Positions 40,001 through 52,252 of a stretch of 64,000 nucleotides of DNA are shown here, piece after piece (the first letter of the stretch is position 1; each line of letters opens with the position of its first letter). Where the stretch lies: contig OY756966.1 in NCBI GenBank assembly GCA_963580455.1, positions 15,379,001-15,443,000 on the forward strand, read 5' to 3'. The position numbers and the translations under genes are program-made. The notes beneath the pieces were generated by a model that was not told the DNA's origin, did not search any database, and was given only the letters and a program-made list of their open reading frames with translations. Source of the stretch: Euonymus europaeus. Lineage: Eukaryota; Streptophyta; Magnoliopsida; Celastrales; Celastraceae.

Positions 40001-40410
40001 AAGCTCCTCCATAGAGAGAGTTGAGCAACTTCGAACCATCAAAGTTGCTCGGTGTACAATTTCTATTGTTCTCATATGCCAAATTTTACGAGTATAAGCT
40101 TCCTACATTATTTCGATGCAAAAACAACAACTTTCTATGACAAAAGGACAAAACCGTTAAAAGCTCCTCCATAGAGAGAGTTTAGCAACTTTGGACTATC
40201 AAAGTTGCTCGAGATAGACTTTTTATTGTTCTTCTATGTCTAATTTTACGAGTATAAGCTTTCTACATTATTTCGATGCCAAAACACCAACTTTCCATGA
40301 CAAATGGACAAAACCGTTAAAAGCTCCTCGATAGAGAGAGTTGAGCAAATTCTGACCATCAAAGTTGCTCGGTGTACAATTTCTATTGTTCTCATATGTC
40401 AAATTTTATG
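37053..40410 (+). repeat. 11-monomer (1759 bp) HOR, one full copy and one nine-monomer copy plus a diverged tail
   Basis: Copy 1 starts at 37053 and copy 2 at 38812. The shared tags are a 1-bp deletion giving TTGTTTCATATG (37351; 39110), AACTTCCTATG with TATCGTTC (37372; 39131), AAATCG (37532; 39291), CTTCAGAG with GCTCCTGATAG (37852; 39611), TTCCAACATT/CAATGGC (38172; 39931), GCAAAAAC/AAAAGG and TATGTCTAATTTT. The deletion makes the unit 1759 bp. After 40250 the second copy continues with CTCCTCGATAG and TTCTGACC (40251), whereas the corresponding monomer at 38492 is a mosaic. Confidence 0.9.
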
Positions 40411-43400
40411 AGTATAAGCTTCAGTGATTATTTCAATGCCAAAACACCAACTTTCTTTGACAAATGGACAAAACCGTTAAAAGCTCCTCCATAGAGAGAG
40501 TTGAGCAACTTCGGACTATCAAAATTGCTCGGGATAGACTTTTTATTGTTCTTCTATGTTAAATTGTACGAGTATAAGCTTCCTACATTATTTCGATGCC
40601 AAAACACCAACATTCTATGACAAATGGACAAAACCGTTAAAAGCTCCTCCATAGAGAGAGTTGAGCAAATTCGGACCATCAAAGTTGCTCGGTGTACAAT
40701 TTCTATTGTTCTCATATGTCAAATTTTACGTGTATAAGCTTCCAACATTATTTCAATGGCAAAACACGAACTTTCTATGACAAATGGACAAAACCGTTAA
40801 AAGCTCCTCCATAGAGAGAGTTGAGCAACTTCGAACCATCAAAGTTGCTCGGTATACAATTTCTATTGTTCTCATATGCCAAATTTTACGAGTATAAGCT
40901 TCCTACATTATTTCGATGCAAAAACAACAACTTTCTATGACAAAAGGACAAAACCGATAAAAGCTCCTCCATAGAGAGAGTTTAGCAACTTTGGACTATC
41001 AAAGTTGCTCGAGATAGACTTTTTATTGTTCTTCTATGTCAAATTTTACGAGTATAAGCTTTCTACATTATTTCGATGCCAAAACATCAACTTTCCATGA
41101 CAAATGGACAAAACCGTTAAAAGCTCCTCCATAGAGAGAGTTGAGCAAATTCGGAACATCAAAGTTGCTCGGTGTACAATTTCTATTGTTCTCATATGTC
41201 AAATTTTACGAGTATAAGTTTCCTACATTATTTCGATGCCAAAACACCAACTTTCTATGACAAATGGACAAAACCGTTAAAAGCTCCTCCATAGAGAGAG
41301 TTGAGCAACTTCGGACTATCAAAATTGCTCGGGATAGACTTTTTATTGTTCTTCTATGTTAAATTTTACGAGTATAAGCTTCCTACATTATTTCGATGCC
41401 AAAACACCAACTTTCTATGACAAATGGACAAAACCGTTAAAAGCTCCTCCATAGAGAGAGTTGAGCAAATTCGGACCATCAAAGTTGCTCGGTGTACAAT
41501 TTCTATTGTTCTCATATGTCAAATTTTACGATTATAAGCTTCCTACATTATTTCGATGCCAAAACGCCAACTTTCTATGACAAATGGACAAAACCGTTAA
41601 AAGCTCCTCCATAGAGAGAGTTGAGCAAATTCGGACCATCAAAGTTGCTCGGTGTACAATTTCTATTGTTCTCATATGTCAAATTTTACGAGTATAAGCC
41701 TCCTACATTATTTCGATGCCAAAACGCCAACTTTCTATGACAAATGGACAAAACCGTTAAAAGCTCCTCCATAGAGAGAGTTGAGCAACTTCGAACCATC
41801 AAAGTTGCTCGGTGTACAATTTCTATTGTTCTCATATGTCAAATTTTACGAGTATAAGCCTCCTACATTATTTCGATGCCAAAACGCCAACTTTCTATGA
41901 CAAATGGACAAAACCGTTAAAAGCTCCTCCATAGAGAGAGTTGAGCAACTTCGAACCATCAAAGTTGCTCGGTGTACAATTTCTATTGTTCTCATATGTC
42001 AAATTTTACGAGTATAAGCCTCCTACATTATTTCGATGCCAAAACGCCAACTTTCTATGACAAATGGACAAAACCGTTAAAAGCTCCTCCATAGAGAGAG
42101 TTGAGCAACTTCGGACCATCAAAGTTGCTCGGTGTACAATTTCCATTGTTCTCATATGTCAAATTTTACGAGTATAAGCTTCCTACATTATTTCGATGCC
42201 AAAACACCAACTTTCTATGACAAATGGACAAAACCGTTAAAAGCTCCTCCATAGAGAGAGTTGAGCAAATTCGGACCATCAAAGTTGCTCGGTGTACAAT
42301 TTCTATTGTTCTCATATGTCAAATTTTACGAGTATAAGCTTCCTACATTATTTCGATGCCAAAACGCCAACTTTCTATGACAAATGGACAAAACCGTTAA
42401 AAGCTCCTCCATAGAGAGAGTTGAGCAACTTCGAACCATCAAAGTTGCTCGGTGTACAATTTCTATTGTTCTCATATGTCAAATTTTACGAGTATAAGCT
42501 TCCTACATTATTTCTATGCAAAAACAACAACTTTCTATGACAAATGGACAAAACCGTTAAAAGCTCCTCCATAGAGAGAGTTGAGTAACTTCAGACCATC
42601 AAAGTTGCTCGGTATACAATTTCTATTGTTCTCATATGTCAAATTTTTCGAGTATAAGCTTCCTACATTATTTCGATGCCAAAACACCAACTTTCTATGA
42701 CAAATGGACAAACCCGTTAAAAGCTCCTCCATAGAGAGAGTTGAGCAACTTCGGACTATCAAAATTGCTCGGGATAGACTTTTTATTGTTCTTCTATGTC
42801 AAATTTTATGAGGATAAGCTTCCTAGATTATTTAGATGCCAGAACACCAACTTTCTATGACAAATGGACAAAACCGTTAAAAGCTCCTCCATAGAGAGAG
42901 TTGAGCAACTTCGGACTATCAAAATTGCTCGGGATAGACTTTTTATTGTTCTGCTATAACAAATTTTAGGAGTATAAGCTTCCTACATTATTTCGATGCC
43001 AAAACACCAACTTTCTATGACAAATGGACAAAACTGTTAAAAGCTCCTCCATAGAGGGAGTTGAGCAACTTCGGACCATCAAAGTTGCTCGGTGTACAAT
43101 TTCTATTGTTCTCATATGTCAAATTTTACGAGTATAAGCTTCCTACATTATTTCGATGCCAAAACGCCAACTTTCTATGACAAATGGACAAAACCGTTAA
43201 AAGCTCCTCCATAGAGAGAGTTGAGCAACTTCGAACCATCAAAGTTGCTCGGTGTACAATTTCTATTGTTCTCATATGCCAAATTTTACGAGTATAAGCT
43301 TCCTACATTATTTCGATGCAAAAACAACAACTTTCTATGACAAAAGGAAAAAACCGTTAAAAGCTCCTCCATAGAGAGAGTTGAGCAACTTTGGACTATC

Positions 43401-44090
43401 AAAGTTGCTCGAGATAGACTTTTTGTTGTTCTTTTATGTCAAATTTTACGAGTATAAGCTTTCTACATTATTTCGATGCCAAAACACCAACTTTCCATGA
43501 CAAATGGACAAAACCGTTAAAAGCTCCTCCATAGAGAGAGTTGAGCAAATTCGGACCATCAAAGTTGCTCGGTGTACAATTTCTATTGTTCTCATATGTC
43601 AAATTTTACGAGTATAAGTTTCCTACATTATTTCGATGCCAAAACACCAACTTTCTATGACAAATGGACAAAACCGTTAAAAGCTCCTCCATAGAGAGAG
43701 TTGAGCAACTTCGGACTATCAAAATTGCTCGGGATAGACTTTTTATTGTTCTTCTATGTTAAATTTTACGAGTATAAGCTTCCTACATTATTTCGATGCC
43801 AAAACACCAACTTTCTATGACAAATGGACAAAACCGTTAAAAGCTCCTCCATAGAGAGAGTTGAGCAACTTTGGACTATCAAAGTTGCTCGAGATAGACT
43901 TTTTATTGTTCTTCTATGTCAAATTTTACGAGTATAAGCTTTCTACATTATTTCGATGCCAAAACACCAACTTTCCATGACAAATGGACAAAACCGTTAA
44001 AAGCTCCTCCATAGAGAGAGTTGAGCAAATTCGGACCATCAAAGTTGCTCGGTGTACAATTTCTATTGTTCTCATATGTCAAATTTTACG
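40411..44090 (+). repeat. Irregular run of 23 monomers, source of a later duplication
   Basis: The run opens with a second 5-mer unit (CTTCAGTG 40411; ACATTCTATG 40571; CCAACATT 40731; GCAAAAAC with CCGATAAA 40891; CTTTCTAC 41051). Next come GTTTCC (41211), a monomer starting ATTATAAG (41531) and three AAGCCTCC monomers with AAAACGCC (41691, 41851, 42011). After these are TTTCTATGC with GAGTAAC (42491), GAGGATAAGC with TTTAGATGCCAG (42811) and a monomer whose left side reads TATAACAAATTTTAGGAG (42971). The last members are AAAAGGAAAAAA (43291), CTTTCTAC, GTTTCC and CTTTCTAC. No regular period beyond 160 bp was found. The parts 40411-40730 and 42331-44340 recur at 55613-57940. Confidence 0.8.
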
Positions 44091-47000
44091 AGTATAAGAT
44101 TCCTACATTATTTCGATGCCAAAACGCCAACTTTCTATGACAAATGGACAAAACCGTTAAAAGCTCCTCCATAGAGAGAGTTGAGCAACTTCGAACCATC
44201 AAAGTTGCTCGGTGTACAATTTCTATTGTTCTCATATGTCAAATTTTACGAGTATAAGCCTCCTACATTATTTCGATGCCAAAACGCCAACTTTCTATGA
44301 CAAATGGACAAAACCGTTAAAAGCTCCTCCATAGAGAGAGTTGAGCAACTTCGAACCATCAAAGTTGCTCGGTGTACAATTTCTATTGTTCTCATATGTC
44401 AAATTTTACGAGTATAAGCCTCCTACATTATTTCGATGCCAAAACGCCAACTTTCTATGACAAATGGACAAAACCGTTAAAAGCTCCTCCATAGAGAGAG
44501 TTGAGCAACTTCGAACCATCAAAGTTGCTCGGTGTACAATTTCTATTGTTCTCATATGTCAAATTTTACGAGTATAAGCCTCCTACATTATTTCGATGCC
44601 AAAACGCCAACTTTCTATGACAAATGGACAAAACCGTTAAAAGCTCCTCCATAGAGAGAGTTGAGCAACTTCGAACCATCAAAGTTGCTCGGTGTACAAT
44701 TTCTATTGTTCTCATATGTCAAATTTTACGAGTATAAGCCTCCTACATTATTTCGATGCCAAAACGCCAACTTCCTATGACAAATGGACAAAACCGTTAA
44801 AAGCTCCTCCATAGAGAGAGTTGAGCAACTTCGAACCATCAAAGTTGCTCGGTGTACAATTTCTATTGTTCTCATATGTCAAATTTTACGAGTATAAGCC
44901 TCCTACATTATTTCGATGCCAAAACGCCAACTTTCTATGACAAATGGACAAAACCGTTAAAAGCTCCTCCATAGAGAGAGTTGAGCAACTTCGAACCATC
45001 AAAGTTGCTCGGTGTACAATTTCTATTGTTCTCATATGTCAAATTTTACGAGTATAAGCCTCCTACATTATTTCGATGCCAAAACGCCAACTTTCTATGA
45101 CAAATGGACAAAACCGTTAAAAGCTCCTCCATAGAGAGAGTTGAGCAACTTCGAACCATCAAAGTTGCTCGGTGTACAATTTCTATTGTTCTCATATGTC
45201 AAATTTTACGAGTATAAGCCTCCTACATTATTTCGATGCCAAAACGCCAACTTTCTATGACAAATGGACAAAACCGTTAAAAGCTCCTCCATAGAGAGAG
45301 TTGAGCAACTTCGAACCATCAAAGTTGCTCGGTGTACAATTTCTATTGTTCTCATATGTCAAATTTTACGAGTATAAGCCTCCTACATTATTTCGATGCC
45401 AAAACGCCAACTTTCTATGACAAATGGACAAAACCGTTAAAAGCTCCTCCATAGAGAGAGTTGAGCAACTTCGAACCATCAAAGTTGCTCGGTGTACAAT
45501 TTCTATTGTTCTCATATGTCAAATTTTACGAGTATAAGCCACCTACATTATTTCGATGCCAAAACGCCAACTTTCTATGACAAATGGACAAAACCGTTAA
45601 AAGCTCCTCCATAGAGAGAGTTGAGCAACTTCGGACCATCAAAGTTGCTCGTTGTACAATTTCTATTGTTCTCATATGTCAAATTTTACGAGTATAAGCT
45701 TCAGAGATTATTTCAATGCCAAAACACCAACTTTCTTTGACAAATGGACAAAACCGTTAAAAGCTCCTCCATAGAGAGAGTTGAGCAACTTCGGACTATC
45801 AAAATTGCTCGGGATAGACTTTTTATTGTTCTTCTATGTTAAATTGTACGAGTATAAGCTTCCTACATTATTTCGATGGCAAAACACCAACTTTCTATGA
45901 CAAATGGACAAAACCGTTAAAAGCTCCTCCATAGAGAGAGTTTAGCAAATTCGGACCATCAAAGTTGCTCGGTGTACAATTTCTATTGTTCTCATATGTC
46001 AAATTTTACGTGTATAAGCTTCCAACATTATTTCAATGCCAAAACACCAACTTTCTATGACAAATAGACAAAACCGTTAAAAGCTCCTCCATAGAGAGAG
46101 TTGAGCAACTTCGAACCATCAAAGTTGCTCGGTGTACAATTTCTATTGTTCTCATCTGTCAAATTTTACGAGTATAAGCTTCAGAGATTATTTCAATGCC
46201 AAAACACCAACTTTCTTTGACAAATGGACAAAACCGTTAAAAGCTCCTCCATAGAGAGAGTTGAGCAACTTTGGACTATCAAAATTGCTCGGGATAGACT
46301 TTTTATTGTTCTTCTATGTTAAATTTTACGAGTATAAGCTTCCTACATTATTTCGATGCCAAAACACCAACTTTCTATGACAAATGGACAAAACCGTTAA
46401 AAGCTCCTCAATAGAGAGAGTTGAGCAAATTCGGACCATCAAAGTTGCTCGGTGTACAATTTCTATTGTTCTCATATGTCAAATTTTACGAGTATAAGCT
46501 TCCTACATTATTTCGATGCCAAAACGCCAACTTTCTATGACAAATGGACAAAACCGTTAAAAGCTCCTCCATAGAGAGAGAGTTGAGCAACTTCGAACCA
46601 TCAAAGTTGCTCGGTGTACAATTTCTATTGTTCTCATATGCCAAATTTTACGAGTATAAGCTTCCTACATTATTTCGATGCAAAAACAACAACTTTCTAT
46701 GACAAAAGGAAAAAACCGTTAAAAGCTCCTCCATAGAGAGAGTTGAGCAACTTTGGACTATCAAAGTCGCTCGAGATAGACTTTTTGTTGTTCTTTTATG
46801 TCAAATTTTACGAGTATAAGCTTTCTACATTATTTCGATGCCAAAACACCAACTTTCCATGACAAATGGACAAAACCGTTAAAAGCTCCTCCATAGAGAG
46901 AGTTGAGCAAATTCGGACCATCAAAGTTGCTCGGTGTACAATTTCTATTGTTCTCATATGTCAAATTTTACGAGTATAAGCCTCCTACATTATTTCGATG

Positions 47001-50000
47001 CCAAAACGCCAACTTTCTATGACAAATGGACAAAACCGTTAAAAGCTCCTCCATAGAGAGAGTTGAGCAACTTCGAACCATCAAAGTTGCTCGGTGTACA
47101 ATTTCTATTGTTCTCATATGTCAAATTTTACGAGTATAAGCCTCCTACATTATTTCGATGCCAAAACGCCAACTTCCTATGACAAATGGACAAAACCGTT
47201 AAAAGCTCCTCCATAGAGAGAGTTGAGCAACTTCGAACCATCAAAGTTGCTCGGTGTACAATTTCTATTGTTCTCATATGTCAAATTTTACGAGTATAAG
47301 CCTCCTACATTATTTCGATGCCAAAACGCCAACTTTCTATGACAAATGGACAAAACCGTTAAAAGCTCCTCCATAGAGAGAGTTGAGCAACTTCGAACCA
47401 TCAAAGTTGCTCGGTGTACAATTTCTATTGTTCTCATATGTCAAATTTTACGAGTATAAGCCTCCTACATTATTTCGATGCCAAAACGCCAACTTTCTAT
47501 GACAAATGGACAAAACCGTTAAAAGCTCCTCCATAGAGAGAGTTGAGCAACTTCGAACCATCAAAGTTGCTCGGTGTACAATTTCTATTGTTCTCATATG
47601 TCAAATTTTACGAGTATAAGCCTCCTACATTATTTCGATGCCAAAACGCCAACTTTCTATGACAAATGGACAAAACCGTTAAAAGCTCCTCCATAGAGAG
47701 AGTTGAGCAACTTCGAACCATCAAAGTTGCTCGGTGTACAATTTCTATTGTTCTCATATGTCAAATTTTACGAGTATAAGCCTCCTACATTATTTCGATG
47801 CCAAAACGCCAACTTTCTATGACAAATGGACAAAACCGTTAAAAGCTCCTCCATAGAGAGAGTTGAGCAACTTCGAACCATCAAAGTTGCTCGGTGTACA
47901 ATTTCTATTGTTCTCATATGTCAAATTTTACGAGTATAAGCCACCTACATTATTTCGATGCCAAAACGCCAACTTTCTATGACAAATGGACAAAACCGTT
48001 AAAAGCTCCTCCATAGAGAGAGTTGAGCAACTTCGGACCATCAAAGTTGCTCGTTGTACAATTTCTATTGTTCTCATATGTCAAATTTTACGAGTATAAG
48101 CTTCAGAGATTATTTCAATGCCAAAACACCAACTTTCTTTGACAAATGGACAAAACCGTTAAAAGCTCCTCCATAGAGAGAGTTGAGCAACTTCGGACTA
48201 TCAAAATTGCTCGGGATAGACTTTTTATTGTTCTTCTATGTTAAATTGTACGAGTATAAGCTTCCTACATTATTTCGATGGCAAAACACCAACTTTCTAT
48301 GACAAATGGACAAAACCGTTAAAAGCTCCTCCATAGAGAGAGTTTAGCAAATTCGGACCATCAAAGTTGCTCGGTGTACAATTTCTATTGTTCTCATATG
48401 TCAAATTTTACGTGTATAAGCTTCCAACATTATTTCAATGCCAAAACACCAACTTTCTATGACAAATAGACAAAACCGTTAAAAGCTCCTCCATAGAGAG
48501 AGTTGAGCAACTTCGAACCATCAAAGTTGCTCGGTGTACAATTTCTATTGTTCTCATCTGTCAAATTTTACGAGTATAAGCTTCAGAGATTATTTCAATG
48601 CCAAAACACCAACTTTCTTTGACAAATGGACAAAACCGTTAAAAGCTCCTCCATAGAGAGAGTTGAGCAACTTTGGACTATCAAAATTGCTCGGGATAGA
48701 CTTTTTATTGTTCTTCTATGTTAAATTTTACGAGTATAAGCTTCCTACATTATTTCGATGCCAAAACACCAACTTTCTATGACAAATGGACAAAACCGTT
48801 AAAAGCTCCTCAATAGAGAGAGTTGAGCAAATTCGGACCATCAAAGTTGCTCGGTGTACAATTTCTATTGTTCTCATATGTCAAATTTTACGAGTATAAG
48901 CTTCCTACATTATTTCGATGCCAAAAGGCCAACTTTCTATGACAAATGGACAAAACCGTTAAAAGCTCCTCCATAGAGAGAGTTGAGCAACTTCGAACCA
49001 TCAAAGTTGCTCGGTGTACAATTTCTATTGTTCTCATATGCCAAATTTTACGAGTATAAGCTTCCTACATTATTTCGATGCAAAAACAACAACTTTCTAT
49101 GACAAAAGGAAAAAACCGTTAAAAGCTCCTCCATAGAGAGAGTTGAGCAACTTTGGACTATCAAAGTCGCTCGAGATAGACTTTTTGTTGTTCTTTTATG
49201 TCAAATTTTACGAGTATAAGCTTTCTACATTATTTCGATGCCAAAACACCAACTTTCCATGACAAATGGACAAAACCGTTAAAAGCTCCTCCATAGAGAG
49301 AGTTGAGCAAATTCGGACCATCAAAGTTGCTCGGTGTACAATTTCTATTGTTCTCATATGTCAAATTTTACGAGTATAAGATTCCTACATTATTTCGATG
49401 CCAAAACGCCAACTTTCTATGACAAATGGACAAAACCGTTAAAAGCTCCTCCATAGAGAGAGTTGAGCAACTTCGAACCATCAAAGTTGCTCGGTGTACA
49501 ATTTCTATTGTTCTCATATGTCAAATTTTACGAGTATAAGCCTCCTACATTATTTCGATGCCAAAACGCCAACTTTCTATGACAAATGGACAAAACCGTT
49601 AAAAGCTCCTCCATAGAGAGAGTTGAGCAACTTCGAACCATCAAAGTTGCTCGGTGTACAATTTCTATTGTTCTCATATGTCAAATTTTACGAGTATAAG
49701 CCTCCTACATTATTTCGATGCCAAAACGCCAACTTTCTATGACAAATGGACAAAACCGTTAAAAGCTCCTCCATAGAGAGAGTTGAGCAACTTCGAACCA
49801 TCAAAGTTGCTCGGTGTACAATTTCTATTGTTCTCATATGTCAAATTTTACGAGTATAAGCCTCCTACATTATTTCGATGCCAAAACGCCAACTTTCTAT
49901 GACAAATGGACAAAACCGTTAAAAGCTCCTCCATAGAGAGAGTTGAGCAACTTCGAACCATCAAAGTTGCTCGGTGTACAATTTCTATTGTTCTCATATG

Positions 50001-52252
50001 TCAAATTTTACGAGTATATGCCTCCTACATTATTTCGATGCCAAAACGCCAACTTCCTATGACAAATGGACAAAACCGTTAAAAGCTCCTCCATAGAGAG
50101 AGTTGAGCAACTTCGAACCATCAAAGTTGCTCGGTGTACAATTTCTATTGTTCTCATATGTCAAATTTTACGAGTATAAGCCTCCTACATTATTTCGATG
50201 CCAAAACGCCAACTTTCTATGACAAATGGACAAAACCGTTAAAAGCTCCTCCATAGAGAGAGTTGAGCAACTTCGAACCATCAAAGTTGCTCGGTGTACA
50301 ATTTCTATTGTTCTCATATGTCAAATTTTACGAGTATAAGCCTCCTACATTATTTCGATGCCAAAACGCCAACTTTCTATGACAAATGGACAAAACCGTT
50401 AAAAGCTCCTCCATAGAGAGAGTTGAGCAACTTCGAACCATCAAAGTTGCTCGGTGTACAATTTCTATTGTTCTCATATGTCAAATTTTACGAGTATAAG
50501 CCTCCTACATTATTTCGATGCCAAAACGCCAACTTTCTATGACAAATGGACAAAACCGTTAAAAGCTCCTCCATAGAGAGAGTTGAGCAACTTCGAACCA
50601 TCAAAGTTGCTCGGTGTACAATTTCTATTGTTCTCATATGTCAAATTTTACGAGTATAAGCCTCCTACATTATTTCGATGCCAAAACGCCAACTTTCTAT
50701 GACAAATGGACAAAACCGTTAAAAGCTCCTCCATAGAGAGAGTTGAGCAACTTCGAACCATCAAAGTTGCTCGGTGTACAATTTCTATTGTTCTCATATG
50801 TCAAATTTTACGAGTATAAGCCTCCTACATTATTTCGATGCCAAAACGCCAACTTTCTATGACAAATGGACAAAACCGTTAAAAGCTCCTCCATAGAGAG
50901 AGTTGAGCAACTTCGGACCATCAAAGTTGCTCGTTGTACAATTTCTATTGTTCTCATATGTCAAATTTTACGAGTATAAGCTTCAGAGATTATTTCAATG
51001 CCAAAACACCAACTTTCTTTGACAAATGGACAAAACCGTTAAAAGCTCCTCCATAGAGAGAGTTGAGCAACTTCGGACTATCAAAATTGCTCGGGATAGA
51101 CTTTTTATTGTTCTTCTATGTTAAATTGTACGAGTATAAGCTTCCTACATTATTTCGATGGCAAAACACCAACTTTCTATGACAAATGGATAAAACCGTT
51201 AAAAGCTCCTCCATAGGGAGAGTTTAGCAAATTCGGACCATCAAAGTTGCTCGGTGTACAATTTCTATTGTTCTCATATGTCAAATTTTACGTGTATAAG
51301 CTTCCAACATTATTCCAATGCCAAAACACCAACTTTCTATGACAAATAGACAAAACCGTTAAAAGCTCCTCCATAGAGAGAGTTGAGCAACTTCGAACCA
51401 TCAAAGTTGCTCGGTGTACAATTTCTATTGTTCTCATCTGTCAAATTTTACGAGTATAAGCTTCAGAGATTATTTCAATGCCAAAACACCAACTTTCTTT
51501 GACAAATGGACAAAACCGTTAAAAGCTCCTCCATAGAGAGAGTTGAGCAACTTTGGACTATCAAAATTGCTCGGGATAGACTTTTTATTGTTCTTCTATG
51601 TTAAATTTTACGAGTATAAGCTTCCTACATTATTTCGATGCCAAAACACCAACTTTCTATGACAAATGGACAAAACCGTTAAAAGCTCCTCAATAGAGAG
51701 AGTTGAGCAAATTCGGACCATCAAAGTTGCTCGGTGTACAATTTCTATTGTTCTCATATGTCAAATTTTACGAGTATAAGCTTCCTACATTATTTCGATG
51801 CCAAAACGCCAACTTTCTATGACAAATGGACAAAACCGTTAAAAGCTCCTCCATAGAGAGAGTTGAGCAACTTCGAACCATCAAAGTTGCTCGGTGTACA
51901 ATTTCTATTGTTCTCATATGCCAAATTTTACGAGTATAAGCTTCCTACATTATTTCGATGCAAAAACAACAACTTTCTATGACAAAAGGAAAAAACCGTT
52001 AAAAGCTCCTCCATAGAGAGAGTTGAGCAACTTTGGACTATCAAAGTCGCTCGAGATAGACTTTTTGTTGTTCTTTTATGTCAAATTTTACGAGTATAAG
52101 CTTTCTACATTATTTCGATGCCAAAACACCAACTTTCCATGACAAATGGACAAAACCGTTAAAAGCTCCTCCATAGAGAGAGTTGAGCAAATTCGGACCA
52201 TCAAAGTTGCTCGGTGTACAATTTCTATTGTTCTCATATGTCAAATTTTACG
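44091..52252 (+). repeat. 18/15/18-monomer HOR, three copies
   Basis: Copies are 44091-46972 (2882 bp, 18 monomers with a 2-bp AG insertion near 46577), 46973-49372 (2400 bp, 15 monomers) and 49373-52252 (2880 bp, 18 monomers). Anchors in each copy are AACTTCCTATG (44731; 47133; 50013), CTCGTTGTACA (45531; 47933; 50813), CTTCAGAG twice, GATGGC, CCAACATT, CTCATCTGTC, CTCAATAG, AAAAGGAAAAAA with AAAGTCGCTC, and CTTTCTAC. Copy 2 lacks three monomers at its start: the AAGATTCC monomer and two AAGCCTCC monomers, 480 bp. Copies 1 and 2 share AAGCCACC where copy 3 has AAGCCTCC. Confidence 0.92.
44251..45690 (+). repeat. Run of near-identical AAGCCTCC monomers without HindIII sites
   Basis: Nine consecutive monomers share AAGCCTCC (the last AAGCCACC), CCAAAACGCC and, except for the last, TTCGAACCATC. 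Apart from AACTTCCTATG in one and a few changes in the last, I see no differences among them. The AAGCTT hexamer of other monomers is lost in all of them. Equivalent runs lie at 46973-48092 and 49533-50972, and a three-monomer seed at 41691-42170. Adjacent monomers as alike as these indicate recent monomer-by-monomer amplification inside an HOR. Confidence 0.88.
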
